Origin: an uncultured Flavobacteriaceae bacterium
GTDB lineage: Bacteria; Bacteroidota; Bacteroidia; Flavobacteriales; Flavobacteriaceae
NCBI GenBank assembly: GCA_938029725.1
Contig: CALHGE010000013.1
Coordinates: forward strand, 62,001 to 126,000
Length of the DNA stretch: 64,000 nucleotides
Direction: 5' to 3'
Positions 24,285 to 32,694 of the stretch are shown here, one piece after another. Both the position numbers and the translations under genes were made by a program. Numbering within the stretch: position 1 is the first letter of the stretch; each line of letters begins with the position of its first letter. The notes below the pieces were generated by a model, which was not told the DNA's origin, made no database searches, and saw nothing but the letters and a program-made list of their open reading frames with translations.

Positions 24285-25181
24285 CTATTTGGATGTATGA
24301 GAGAAAATAGTTTCATAATCCACTCTAGGAATAAAATCTAAAGCGCCATGCTCCGATGCATTAAAAAGTTTTGCGTTTTTTTCCAAGACATTTGCTTGCA
24401 TTGTTTTTAAATGTTCAAAAGTTTTTCCATATGTTTTTAGATAGAATTCGTTATCAATTTGATGTTCTTTAAGATAGGATTTTATCTTTTCTTTCTCCTC
24501 GTCTGTTTTAGCATATGAATGCCCCCAATTGTCATTAGTTTTATTGTATTCGAAATGTTCCAAAAACCCAGTCATATCAACTCCTAAGAGGTAAATTTCT
24601 TTAAAGCCCATATAAATTGCCGTATTGATGGCGTAAACAATTACATTTTGAAAACCAGGAGTAATGCGATGAAGTGATGATGCATTCTTTAATGCCGGAG
24701 TATAGGTTTTATAATTGTAAATAAAAAGAAACTTGTGCCCGGGAAACCATTTAAGAAAGTTTTTTCGCCTACGATATGGAATGATATAGGTGAGATCAGG
24801 ATTGGTTTTTTTGGTATTTGCAATCAAATCAATTCGTTCTTTTTCATCTTTATTATCGGGGTTCATTCCAAAAACCACAGGATCAAAAAATAAGTGGTAG
24901 TTTGGATTCAAAGTTTTAAAATTATCGCTTTTCATCATAAAATTCACGGTAAACACAAACTCGTTGGTTAATTTGTTTAAGTCGTGATGCTTTAGAGATG
25001 GCCCGTTACCGATTATAAAGCATCGTTTACCCTTCTGCGAATCTTTCATTTTTTTATTCTGAGACATTTCATGTCTCAACCCTTTACTGGTCAACCATTC
25101 AAAGTAGTACTTAATATCACGCCTATAATTATCAATCTTATTGATGACCGACATTGCGGTCGTTTCTTTTCGTCCAAACAT
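24285..25181 (-). CDS. DUF115/MptE-like protein, candidate nonulosonate (sialyl-type) transferase
   Basis: 298 residues. The central motif C-F-I-I-G-N-G-P-S-L is at 54-63, followed by F-V-F-T-V-N-F, a later I-Y-L-L-G-V-D-M near 200, and N-A-S-E-H-G-A-L close to the C-terminus. G-N-G-P-S-L with the S/N-x-x-x-x-G-A end is shared by DUF115 (Maf flagellin glycosylation) proteins and GT42 sialyltransferases; databases often label such proteins 6-hydroxymethylpterin pyrophosphokinase MptE-like. Here it sits beside a PseI-type synthase, so a role in transferring the CMP-nonulosonate to the repeat unit is the best guess. That is inference. An alternative start at Met10 is possible. Confidence 0.6.
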   Translation of the reverse strand: MFGRKETTAMSVINKIDNYRRDIKYYFEWLTSKGLRHEMSQNKKMKDSQKGKRCFIIGNGPSLKHHDLNKLTNEFVFTVNFMMKSDNFKTLNPNYHLFFDPVVFGMNPDNKDEKERIDLIANTKKTNPDLTYIIPYRRRKNFLKWFPGHKFLFIYNYKTYTPALKNASSLHRITPGFQNVIVYAINTAIYMGFKEIYLLGVDMTGFLEHFEYNKTNDNWGHSYAKTDEEKEKIKSYLKEHQIDNEFYLKTYGKTFEHLKTMQANVLEKNAKLFNASEHGALDFIPRVDYETIFSHTSK

Positions 25182-25192
25182 CTTTAAAAGAT

Positions 25193-26656
25193 TTAAATAT
25201 TAATAAAATTGGGATTTACAACAATTGATTTTACGACCGTTTTTAACTTCAAAAGCACTTTAAAATTGAGTGCTAAAAACAGTAATAAGGAGAATGCAAA
25301 ACAGTAATTTGGCGCAGAAAAAATAACAAAACTTAAACTCAACAGATATGGCGTAAATAACCTTAAAGGATAAACGTCATTCCATACAGCTTTTATCGAT
25401 TTATCTAAACCTAACATGCTTCGTCCCATGCGGCCTTGTACATAAACATAGATAAAATAACTTACCATAGTGGCTAAAATTACTAAAGTAAAAGGCACCT
25501 GAAAAAACGTTATCAAGACAGCTGCAAATAGTATGTTTACGAGCAGCACTAAAAATGCCAGGTTCCCTATTTTTCTCTCGTACCCCTTAGCTATTAAAAG
25601 ACCTGAATAGCCAAATGAATTGGTGTACAAAACCACGGTCAAAGCAATTAAAACAAAGGCCTCAGAAGAACTTTGGTATTGCGGAAACAGCAGTAAAAAC
25701 AAAGGAAAAAACACAACAGCAATATGAACAAGTAAGTGAGAAGTAGTCACATATGCATCCCTTACTTTTTTTAAGAGCTCTATATTTTGATCATTTGTCG
25801 AAATAGCAAAGCGATTCAACATTTTAGGGAAAATCAGAAATGAGAATGCCTGCAATAACATCAGAACTATATTGGCTAAGGAGAAAGCAAAGGTAAAATA
25901 CCCGAATTCTTCCACACTATAAAAACCACTTACAAACAAACGCGTTGAAATGACAATGAAAAAAAACGAACTATTATAAACAAACAAATGCCAACCCTTT
26001 ATCTGAATGCGCTTGAACAAGCGAAAATCGAAAATTGGCTTAAGTTTTACCGGAGACTTAATAAGGTAAAGAATAAATGAGAATAGAAATGCCAAAAAAT
26101 TAGCCCCGACTAAGGCAAATAACAATTCATCTTTTTTAAATAAAATTATAGCGAGTAAAATTAAGACTGGAAGAACAGTTTGTTGAAAGGCAATTTCAAA
26201 AAGTCTTCCGTATACCCTAAAAATAGAAGTAAATAAAGAATTAAAATAGCTCAAAACACCGATCAGTAAAACAACAGGCGCGTAGACTGAAAAGTTATAT
26301 TTCGCTCCAAAATTAAAACTAAAAACTTCATTAGCTAAAAAAAACAATGCTACCAAGAATGAAAGAGCCATAAGTAAGGTCAGCGCTGTGCCTATTACTT
26401 TCTGTACATAAAATTCTTTGCTTTTATGTACTGAAATTATCGCCGTAACAGCGTGAGAGATTCCTAAATTTAGGTGATATAAATTTTTTGTCATTAAACT
26501 GACGAAACCCCATATTCCAAGATAATAAGGACCGAGATATACTGCAATAAAGAGTGAGTTGATAAAATGAATAAAATAAGTACCATATCGACTAATCACG
26601 AATAGCACCACCTTATTTTTAAGCGCTAATTTTATAGCCGTCTTGAACATCGCCAT
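25193..26656 (-). CDS. wzx: Wzx-type oligosaccharide flippase
   Basis: 487 residues with 12-14 predicted membrane helices and no soluble domain. The N-terminal I-S-R-Y-G-T-Y-F-I-H-F-I-N-S and Y-L-G-P-Y-Y-L-G-I-W-G segments match the MOP-superfamily polysaccharide flippases (RfbX/Wzx). It moves the undecaprenyl-linked repeat unit across the inner membrane for Wzy polymerisation. It shares one base with pseI upstream and lies 11 bp before the DUF115 gene, so all three are co-transcribed. Confidence 0.85.
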   Translation of the reverse strand: MAMFKTAIKLALKNKVVLFVISRYGTYFIHFINSLFIAVYLGPYYLGIWGFVSLMTKNLYHLNLGISHAVTAIISVHKSKEFYVQKVIGTALTLLMALSFLVALFFLANEVFSFNFGAKYNFSVYAPVVLLIGVLSYFNSLFTSIFRVYGRLFEIAFQQTVLPVLILLAIILFKKDELLFALVGANFLAFLFSFILYLIKSPVKLKPIFDFRLFKRIQIKGWHLFVYNSSFFFIVISTRLFVSGFYSVEEFGYFTFAFSLANIVLMLLQAFSFLIFPKMLNRFAISTNDQNIELLKKVRDAYVTTSHLLVHIAVVFFPLFLLLFPQYQSSSEAFVLIALTVVLYTNSFGYSGLLIAKGYERKIGNLAFLVLLVNILFAAVLITFFQVPFTLVILATMVSYFIYVYVQGRMGRSMLGLDKSIKAVWNDVYPLRLFTPYLLSLSFVIFSAPNYCFAFSLLLFLALNFKVLLKLKTVVKSIVVNPNFINI

Positions 26657-27699
26657 TACTTTTTTGTAGAATGAGAAGTCAACCGATCTCCTTTCTCCAT
26701 ATCTTTTGCTGCTTTCTTTCCTAACATTTCTTTATAAAATTTGGGATGCATGCCAAACCCAGGCCTTACACTTCTTATGTTATTCTCTGTTAGTAATTCT
26801 CCCGCTTTAATGTCATCAGAAACATAAAGTGATCGACAAAAATCTCTACCTTTTCGTTGCTTGTCAGTTAATGTGTAGTTTACTGTACCGATAGCACTTT
26901 CAGCTTCTCTAACCGCTTTTACCATAGCGGTAAATTCAGCTTCATCCATGGAGAATGAAGCGTCTGCGCCACCAATTGAGCGATCCAAAATAAAATGCTT
27001 TTCAATAATTTTAGCTCCCATAGCAGTGGCAACAACCGGAACGGTATTACCCATAGTATGATCAGAAAGACCGCTAATTACGCCGTAACGCTGCGCTAAA
27101 TCTTTAACCATACACATATTAGCTTCCGCTATTGGTGCTGGATAACTCGATGTACATTTCAATAATGCGATATCAGTATTACCCATTCTTTTACAAGCAT
27201 CTAAGGCCAATTCTATATCTTCCTCTTCAGCAATACCAGTAGAAATAATAACGGGCTTTCCTTTAGAAGCAATTAATTCAATTAAAGGAATATCTGTTAT
27301 TTCAAAAGATGCGATTTTATAAGCAGGCACATTTAAGCTCTCTAAAAATTCTACAGATGTAGGATCAAACGGTGACGAAAAACAAATTAACCCTTCTTGT
27401 TTGGCCACTTCCATAATCTGCTCATGCCATTCCCAAGGTAAGTGTGTAGTCTTATACAAGTCATGTAGGTACTGGCCATCCCAAAGAGTGCCTTGACTAA
27501 TTTTAAAATCTTCGTTCTTAGAATCTAAGGTTATGGTATCTGCAGTAAATGTTTGTAATTTAATACAATTAGCACCTGCACGTTTTGCAGCTTTAACCGT
27601 TTCTATTGCCGTGTCAATACTACCATTATGATTCGCAGATAATTCAGCGATAATAAACACTGGAGAGTTTTGATCAATTATAAAATCTTCTATTTTCAT
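26656..27699 (-). CDS. pseI: Pseudaminic acid synthase-type enzyme (NeuB/PseI family)
   Basis: 347 residues. N-terminal NeuB TIM barrel (1-280): F-I-I-A-E-L-S-A-N-H-N-G at 15-26, I-K-L-Q-T-F-T-A-D-T at 46-55, F-S-S-P-F-D near 110, Y-K-I-A-S-F-E near 131, S-D-H-T near 217 and E-K-H-F near 240 holding metal and PEP ligands. A C-terminal SAF/antifreeze domain (about 285-347) ends G-M-H-P-K-F. The E-L-S-A-N-H-N-G variant and length fit PseI more than NeuB or LegI. It condenses PEP with a 2,4-diacetamido-2,4,6-trideoxy hexose to give a nonulosonic acid. The 6-carbon precursor may differ here, see the associated genes. Confidence 0.85.
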   Translation of the reverse strand: MKIEDFIIDQNSPVFIIAELSANHNGSIDTAIETVKAAKRAGANCIKLQTFTADTITLDSKNEDFKISQGTLWDGQYLHDLYKTTHLPWEWHEQIMEVAKQEGLICFSSPFDPTSVEFLESLNVPAYKIASFEITDIPLIELIASKGKPVIISTGIAEEEDIELALDACKRMGNTDIALLKCTSSYPAPIAEANMCMVKDLAQRYGVISGLSDHTMGNTVPVVATAMGAKIIEKHFILDRSIGGADASFSMDEAEFTAMVKAVREAESAIGTVNYTLTDKQRKGRDFCRSLYVSDDIKAGELLTENNIRSVRPGFGMHPKFYKEMLGKKAAKDMEKGDRLTSHSTKK

Positions 27700-27716
27700 T
27701 CGTTTGTTCTTGTTGC

Positions 27717-28667
27717 TTATTTTATATATTCTTCATAACCCTTATAGAATTTCTTACCAATAACAGCTTCTCTATTATCAGATAATTCTAATCCTAATCT
27801 ATCTTCTATTGACCATATTAAATCTTCAAAACCAAATAAGTGCCTAAATAACACAGTACTTGAGAACCTTGGATTTATTTCAAAAATTTTAGGTTCATTC
27901 TTTTGCAGCCTAAGCTGCACATTGATACTTCCTACTAAATCTATCCTTACTGCCAGCTGTTCTAAAAGTGTTGTGATGGTTGTATTCTCTATGACCTCAC
28001 CATAACCACTATAACCACTTACGAGTTCTCTTTTAAAAATTTGAGAACGCACCTCCCCTGTACTACTTCTAAACAATCCACAAGTAAATTCGCCATTTAT
28101 ATCGGTTATGAATTCTTGAACAACATAATCTTCGATACTATTTCTTGTGTAAAACAAAAACTCCTCCATCGTGTTAATCTTATGGATGTCTTTACTACCT
28201 GATCCTGTTTTAGATTTTAGAATAACAGGAAAAGAGGCTATGTCTTTCAACTCTTTTGCTAAATATGTTTTTGGAAAAGGGAAGCCTTCCGCTTTTAAGA
28301 ATTCCGCGGTCTTAAATTTATCAAAACCGATTTCTAATGCCTTTGAAGATGCCGTTATCATTTTTGCCCCACCGATGGTTTCCAGAAGATTTTGTTCGGA
28401 AAAGTAACGCAATTCTGGTTCAGCAATTGGTATAACAATATCTATTTTATTGTCTTTAATAAATGTTTCTAATTTATGTAAATATGCGTCATTTGTAAAA
28501 CGTAGTCCTTTAGAAAAATTTGGATAAATAAACTGGGCTGCATTTTTGTCAGAAATATCGATTCCGAACAAGTTTTTAGTATGTACCGATTTCAATAATA
28601 TTTTTCCGAGGCTTTGCCCAATATCTCCCCCACAACCGGTTACTAGTATGTTTAGTGCTTTATGCAT
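27717..28667 (-). CDS. ATP-grasp ligase of the nonulosonate cluster
   Basis: 316 residues. The first ~100 residues form a pre-ATP-grasp Rossmann-like fold (N-I-L-V-T-G-C-G-G-D-I-G-Q-S). An ATP-grasp domain follows, with F-P-V-I-L-K-S-K-T-G-S-G-S-K and a metal-binding P-K-I-F-E-I-N-P-R-F-S-S-T near residues 250-262. This is the carbamoyl-phosphate-synthase-like type found in many sialic/pseudaminic acid and O-antigen loci. It probably joins a carboxylate to an amino group, for example an amino acid onto an amino sugar. Substrates are not known. 17 bp upstream of pseI on the same strand. Confidence 0.75.
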   Translation of the reverse strand: MHKALNILVTGCGGDIGQSLGKILLKSVHTKNLFGIDISDKNAAQFIYPNFSKGLRFTNDAYLHKLETFIKDNKIDIVIPIAEPELRYFSEQNLLETIGGAKMITASSKALEIGFDKFKTAEFLKAEGFPFPKTYLAKELKDIASFPVILKSKTGSGSKDIHKINTMEEFLFYTRNSIEDYVVQEFITDINGEFTCGLFRSSTGEVRSQIFKRELVSGYSGYGEVIENTTITTLLEQLAVRIDLVGSINVQLRLQKNEPKIFEINPRFSSTVLFRHLFGFEDLIWSIEDRLGLELSDNREAVIGKKFYKGYEEYIK

Positions 28668-28672
28668 GTCCG

Positions 28673-29371
28673 CTAATTTCTGATTAAAACTTTTGTTAAA
28701 TATTCAATATCCGCATCTCTTTCTGAAATCTCATGTACCAAGTCTTCTACATTATAATCTGTTGAAAGCAATTGAAAACATCTATTTTTAGTATTTATGA
28801 TACACCAAGATGCTTTTCCTCCCGTTTGTCTAGATTGACCCACAGAACCCGGGTTTATTAAAACACTATTTAAATTTTTAATAGCAAATGCATAGTGCGA
28901 ATGTCCTATTAGCACAAAGTCATGTGCTACCGAATCACACTTTTCAATAATCTCCTTTTCACAGTCTGGGTATATATAAAATTCGTTTGACCATGGACTT
29001 CCATGACACATCAATAATGATGTTTCATCAAATTGCACTGATTTTGTTTCCGGTAAATCTCTCAAAAAATCTAATTGTGCTGATGACAACTTAGCTATAG
29101 CATCTTGATGACCACTACCATACTTCAATCTGATTGACTCTCCTAATGACGGATTAGCAATTAAATCCTCTAATATCTGTTCATGATTTCCTTTAATAAT
29201 ATCAAAGCTCCACTCTGAAAGTGCTTTCAATATTTTATCCGGATGATAATAATAACCAACGATATCACCTAGCACCAATAGATGTTGTACTCCTTCTGTT
29301 TTCGCCTTTTTTAAGACACTAACGAGGGCATCATAATTACCATGAATATCAGAGATAATAGCTATTTTCAT
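28673..29371 (-). CDS. Calcineurin-like metallophosphoesterase (YfcE/MJ0936 type)
   Basis: 232 residues. All metal-binding motifs of the family are present: D-I-H-G-N at 8-12, G-D-I-V-G-Y at 35-40, G-N-H-E at 61-64, and the late G-H-S-H-Y-A and G-S-V-G-Q-S-R. Related enzymes hydrolyse phosphodiesters or phosphomonoesters with Mn or Fe. In this cluster it may remove a phosphate or nucleotide from a sugar intermediate; no PseG-type UDP-sugar hydrolase is present in the window, so it could fill that step, which is speculation. It overlaps the SDR gene by 4 bp. Confidence 0.8.
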   Translation of the reverse strand: MKIAIISDIHGNYDALVSVLKKAKTEGVQHLLVLGDIVGYYYHPDKILKALSEWSFDIIKGNHEQILEDLIANPSLGESIRLKYGSGHQDAIAKLSSAQLDFLRDLPETKSVQFDETSLLMCHGSPWSNEFYIYPDCEKEIIEKCDSVAHDFVLIGHSHYAFAIKNLNSVLINPGSVGQSRQTGGKASWCIINTKNRCFQLLSTDYNVEDLVHEISERDADIEYLTKVLIRN

Positions 29372-30045
29372 CCGTTTATTTGTATTTTTTCTAATATCTC
29401 TTCAGCAACATGTAATGGTTTCTTTAATTGCCCTTCTTGTTGTAATTCTTTAAAATTATCAACATCTGGAAAATCGCTAGCTCTCACACTTCGCTGCATC
29501 GCTGTATCCATAACACCGGGGTCTATATTAAAAAAACGATGATGCCTGTATTCGCTTTCAGCAGTCTTAAAAAACATTTGAATAAATGCCTTTGAGGAAC
29601 AATAGAGCGACCAATTACTTATAGCTCTATTTGCCGCACCAGAACTTATATTTACAAATGTCAATGAATTTCCATTAAAATTTCTGAGTAAATATTTAGT
29701 AATCAACATGGCTGACTTTATATTTACCGAAATAGTTTTATCTATTGCCGCTTCATCTAGATCTTCAATTTTCACAATAGGCTCAATGATACTTGCATTA
29801 TTAATAAAACAAATCGGCTCTTCGCCGATCAAACTCTTTAAAATACTAATTTTTTCAGCGATAGTATCATCTGCTAAATCTAGTTCTACAAAAGAAAATT
29901 GTTTTGAGGAATACGCTTTTTGCTCTTGGCTTAAACGTCTAGATATTGAAATAACAAAGCAGTCTTCGTCTTTTATTAAAACATCGACCAATGCTTTGCC
30001 TAACCCTCTATTTGCTCCTGTTATAACGACTGTTTTCCTCATCAC
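29368..30045 (-). CDS. Short-chain dehydrogenase/reductase
   Basis: 225 residues, classical SDR. V-V-I-T-G-A-N-R-G-L-G-K-A at 6-18 is the NAD(P) loop; the N-N-A-S motif is near residue 82, the catalytic Ser in N-I-S-S-G-A-A near 137-143, and Y-C-S-S-K about residues 151-155. A late F-N-I-D-P-G-V-M-D-T matches the family. It resembles sepiapterin reductase-type SDRs and the PtmA-like SDRs of some legionaminic/pseudaminic clusters. It would oxidise or reduce a hydroxyl/keto group of the sugar acid. Substrate unknown. Confidence 0.8.
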   Translation of the reverse strand: MMRKTVVITGANRGLGKALVDVLIKDEDCFVISISRRLSQEQKAYSSKQFSFVELDLADDTIAEKISILKSLIGEEPICFINNASIIEPIVKIEDLDEAAIDKTISVNIKSAMLITKYLLRNFNGNSLTFVNISSGAANRAISNWSLYCSSKAFIQMFFKTAESEYRHHRFFNIDPGVMDTAMQRSVRASDFPDVDNFKELQQEGQLKKPLHVAEEILEKIQING

Positions 30046-30050
30046 CTTTG

Positions 30051-30617
30051 CTATTCTTGATCAGCTTTATTGAGCTTTCCGTGTATCATAACGTCTTTAT
30101 ATTCACCATTAAAAAGACACTGCTCTTTTAGCGTTCCCTCTTTTACAAAACCAGCATTTTCAATAATCTCATACAAGTGTGGTCTTAAATCAAAAGCATA
30201 GGTACATAGCTTATGAAAGTTTAGTTCGCTAAAAGCAACTTGTTCTATAAGTTGTAAAAAAACCGTCCAATGTTTCGAAAAATAATTTTGTTCTAGTTCC
30301 GTATTCATAATAAATGAAACCTCAGCATTCTTATCGATCCAGTTGATATGAACCAACCCTCCGTAACCAATACAAACATCATTTTCCATATATGAAAACA
30401 ATAACTGACTAGGACATTCTTGGTCAAACAAAGTATTTATGACTGTATTAAAATAGATTTCCTGGTCTTCCTCATTAAGGGGCTTATTTTGTCTTAAATG
30501 ATAAATTTGCTCATTTCTCCATTTTAAAATAGTCATACGGTCTTCATAACGAATGGGAACTATTGCGAACCCTTCGCTAGAAAATATTTGATTATTTAAA
30601 ACTTTATACGATTTCAT
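30051..30617 (-). CDS. GNAT-family N-acetyltransferase (PseH-like)
   Basis: 188 residues, RimJ/RimL-type GNAT. Strand/helix order with M-T-I-L-K-W-R-N near residue 26-33, I-G-Y-G-G-L-V-H-I near 82-90, and the late E-N-A-G-F-V-K-E-G-T-L-K-E motif fit PseH/SpsD-like transferases of amino-sugar pathways. It probably acetylates the 4-amino (or another amino) group of a UDP- or free sugar from acetyl-CoA. One of two GNAT genes in this operon; which one is the PseH equivalent cannot be told. 5 bp from the SDR gene and 9 bp from the class III aminotransferase gene. Confidence 0.75.
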   Translation of the reverse strand: MKSYKVLNNQIFSSEGFAIVPIRYEDRMTILKWRNEQIYHLRQNKPLNEEDQEIYFNTVINTLFDQECPSQLLFSYMENDVCIGYGGLVHINWIDKNAEVSFIMNTELEQNYFSKHWTVFLQLIEQVAFSELNFHKLCTYAFDLRPHLYEIIENAGFVKEGTLKEQCLFNGEYKDVMIHGKLNKADQE

Positions 30618-30626
30618 TTAGACGTC

Positions 30627-31934
30627 TTAGTTTAATCTTTTAAAACCTGAATGACAAACGGGCCCTTCTAGTAAATCATTAATATTTAAAACTTCCGATT
30701 CACACTTCGCTATCGTACTATAAATACCATCTAATGCCTCAAAATATGAGTTTAAATGCTCATCTGTATGCGCCGTAGAGGCATAGAAATGAGTGCTTGC
30801 TAAGAACCCTTTTTTTAGCATTTCTTGCGTAATGAACGTTTTGTAAGCTGCTGCATTGGGACTATTAAAACCGTAGGTAGTCATGGCAGCTATACCTGAA
30901 ACAGTTATATCCAATTGATGTGATTCTGCAAGTTTCAGCCATCCTTTTTGCATTTTACCCCCTGTTTCGGTAATGAGTTCCCAAGATTTTACGCGTTCCA
31001 TAATTTTCAAGGTGGCAAGAGCAGCGGTCGGTCCGATGCGCTCCGTCCAGAATGTGCTACTAATAAACGTGTTTTGAGCGGCCTCCATTACAGCTTTTGT
31101 ACCTACAACAGCTGTTAAGGCATAGCCGTTCCCTATTGTTTTTCCCAACATAATCATATCTGGGTCCACATTAAATTTTTGGTAAATACCCCCAAACGTT
31201 TCCCTAAACCCAGAAGAACATTCATCGAAAATTAATACTATATTTTTACTCGTCGCTAAAGCTCTTACTTTCTCTAAAAAGTTGTTTTCAGGACCAAAAT
31301 TTCTCATGACCTCCATTTTAATCACTCCGATATCGTTGTTCTCTACAATAGCTAAGAGCTCATCATAATTGTTATAATGAAAAGGGAACACTGAGTTTTT
31401 TAAATTTTTAGGCACCCCTTTAGGACTTAATCCTGGAATTAGGTGTGACGACAAATCATCTCCTCCATTGTGATTAGCAGATAGATACCAATCGTGCCAA
31501 CCATGATATCCACAAATAGCTACATTATCTTTTCCAGATGCTGCTCTTGCAATTCTAATCGCTATCGAGTTAGCCTCCCCCCCTGTACGCGCAAACCGCA
31601 CCATATCTGCCCAAGGATTCATTGCTACTAGTTTTTCTGCTAGATACACTTCTTCCGGACAATTCAGTGTGCTCATATTGCCTTTTTTTACGGTTTCGAT
31701 TACCGCTGCATCAACTTCATCATTGCCGTACCCAAGTGTATTCGTGCCAATGCCCATAATAGACATATCTAACAGTTCTTTACCATCTAAATCCCAGACT
31801 TTACAGCCTTTAGATTTAGAAAAATAAGATGGCCAGTGTTCTGGCAAAAACATTTCTGGCCGCTTGGAAAGCAACATGGTTCCACCAGGTATTAGTGTTT
31901 TCGCCTTTTTATATAAATCTTGTCCTTTACCCAT
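30627..31934 (-). CDS. Class III aminotransferase (glutamate-1-semialdehyde aminomutase-like) of the nonulosonate cluster
   Basis: 435 residues, PLP fold type I. D237-E238 bind the PLP nitrogen (F-D-E-C-S-S-G-F), and K265 in M-L-G-K-T-I-G-N-G-Y is the Schiff-base lysine. The N-terminal I-P-G-G-T and F-A-R-T-G-G-E-A-N motifs are typical of GSAM-like enzymes. Because it sits between SpsF-like and GNAT genes in a polysaccharide operon it is more likely an amino-sugar enzyme than a haem-pathway one. Canonical pseudaminic or legionaminic pathways have no class III enzyme, so it may add a second amino group to the product or work on a side chain. Overlaps the upstream SpsF-like gene by 8 bp. Confidence 0.8.
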   Translation of the reverse strand: MGKGQDLYKKAKTLIPGGTMLLSKRPEMFLPEHWPSYFSKSKGCKVWDLDGKELLDMSIMGIGTNTLGYGNDEVDAAVIETVKKGNMSTLNCPEEVYLAEKLVAMNPWADMVRFARTGGEANSIAIRIARAASGKDNVAICGYHGWHDWYLSANHNGGDDLSSHLIPGLSPKGVPKNLKNSVFPFHYNNYDELLAIVENNDIGVIKMEVMRNFGPENNFLEKVRALATSKNIVLIFDECSSGFRETFGGIYQKFNVDPDMIMLGKTIGNGYALTAVVGTKAVMEAAQNTFISSTFWTERIGPTAALATLKIMERVKSWELITETGGKMQKGWLKLAESHQLDITVSGIAAMTTYGFNSPNAAAYKTFITQEMLKKGFLASTHFYASTAHTDEHLNSYFEALDGIYSTIAKCESEVLNINDLLEGPVCHSGFKRLN

Positions 31935-32694
31935 TTGTGTCTTTTTCTAATGACTTTAAAAGCCCTTCATTTCTAATAATTTGATCATTCATTTTAGTCA
32001 AATTATTATCAATCATATAATTTGTGTACTCAAGCCAGGTTTTTTCGGTACCCAACTTTCCAATGAGATGTTTTATTAAATCAAAATCTCTAGGCTCGTC
32101 TACAGTCATGCGTATATGAGAATAATCTTGTTCACATTCAAAATTGTTAGCACTAAAAAGGTGACCTCCCTTAACATCGCTATTGTTAATGATATAAGGT
32201 GTTACGTGCTCCAGTTCAGAAGATAATTTCGCATTTTTCCATGCTGATTTTAGAGCTGAAAATTTAAATACCTCCACATCTTGCCCGTCTGGAAAGTGTT
32301 CAATTAACCCGTTAGAAACATAATCGTAATCATGGTTTTGGGCATATAGTACAATAGCGTCAACCAATTGCGGGTCTAGCAATGGACAATCTGAAGTTAC
32401 CCGTACTATCCAATCTGGATTTTTATCTTTTACAGCCTCATAAAAACGATCTAAAACGTTTAGTTCGGAGCCTCTTGAAGCAGTACAACCCCATTCTATT
32501 GCTTTCTTATATATGATTTGGTCTTCATCACTAACCGTTGTGGCAACAACGATTTCAGATATTTTTGCACATTGTTTTAATCTCTCTAAATGTATTTGAA
32601 GTAGTGATTTTCCATTAACCTCTTTTAATACTTTACCTGGCAGTCTAGAGCTGCCAGTCCTTGCTTGAGTAACTACTAGTGTTCTTAATTCCAT
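31927..32694 (-). CDS. SpsF-like cytidylyltransferase (CMP-sugar-acid synthetase family)
   Basis: 255 residues. The nucleotide-binding start V-V-T-Q-A-R-T-G-S-S-R-L-P-G-K-V-L at 8-24 and R-V-T-S-D-C-P-L-L near 97-105 mark the SpsF branch of the CMP-NeuNAc synthetase superfamily. The second aspartate in V-D-E-P-R-D near 198-203 may bind metal. It would activate the sugar acid made by PseI with CTP. It is the only CMP-transferase candidate in the window. Overlaps its neighbours on both sides (10 bp and 8 bp). Confidence 0.8.
   Translation of the reverse strand: MELRTLVVTQARTGSSRLPGKVLKEVNGKSLLQIHLERLKQCAKISEIVVATTVSDEDQIIYKKAIEWGCTASRGSELNVLDRFYEAVKDKNPDWIVRVTSDCPLLDPQLVDAIVLYAQNHDYDYVSNGLIEHFPDGQDVEVFKFSALKSAWKNAKLSSELEHVTPYIINNSDVKGGHLFSANNFECEQDYSHIRMTVDEPRDFDLIKHLIGKLGTEKTWLEYTNYMIDNNLTKMNDQIIRNEGLLKSLEKDTNG

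Noticed and set aside
30627..31934. Haem-pathway glutamate-1-semialdehyde aminomutase
   Set aside because: The active-site residues are shared, but it is translated within a polysaccharide operon with overlapping sugar genes, so an amino-sugar role is more likely.
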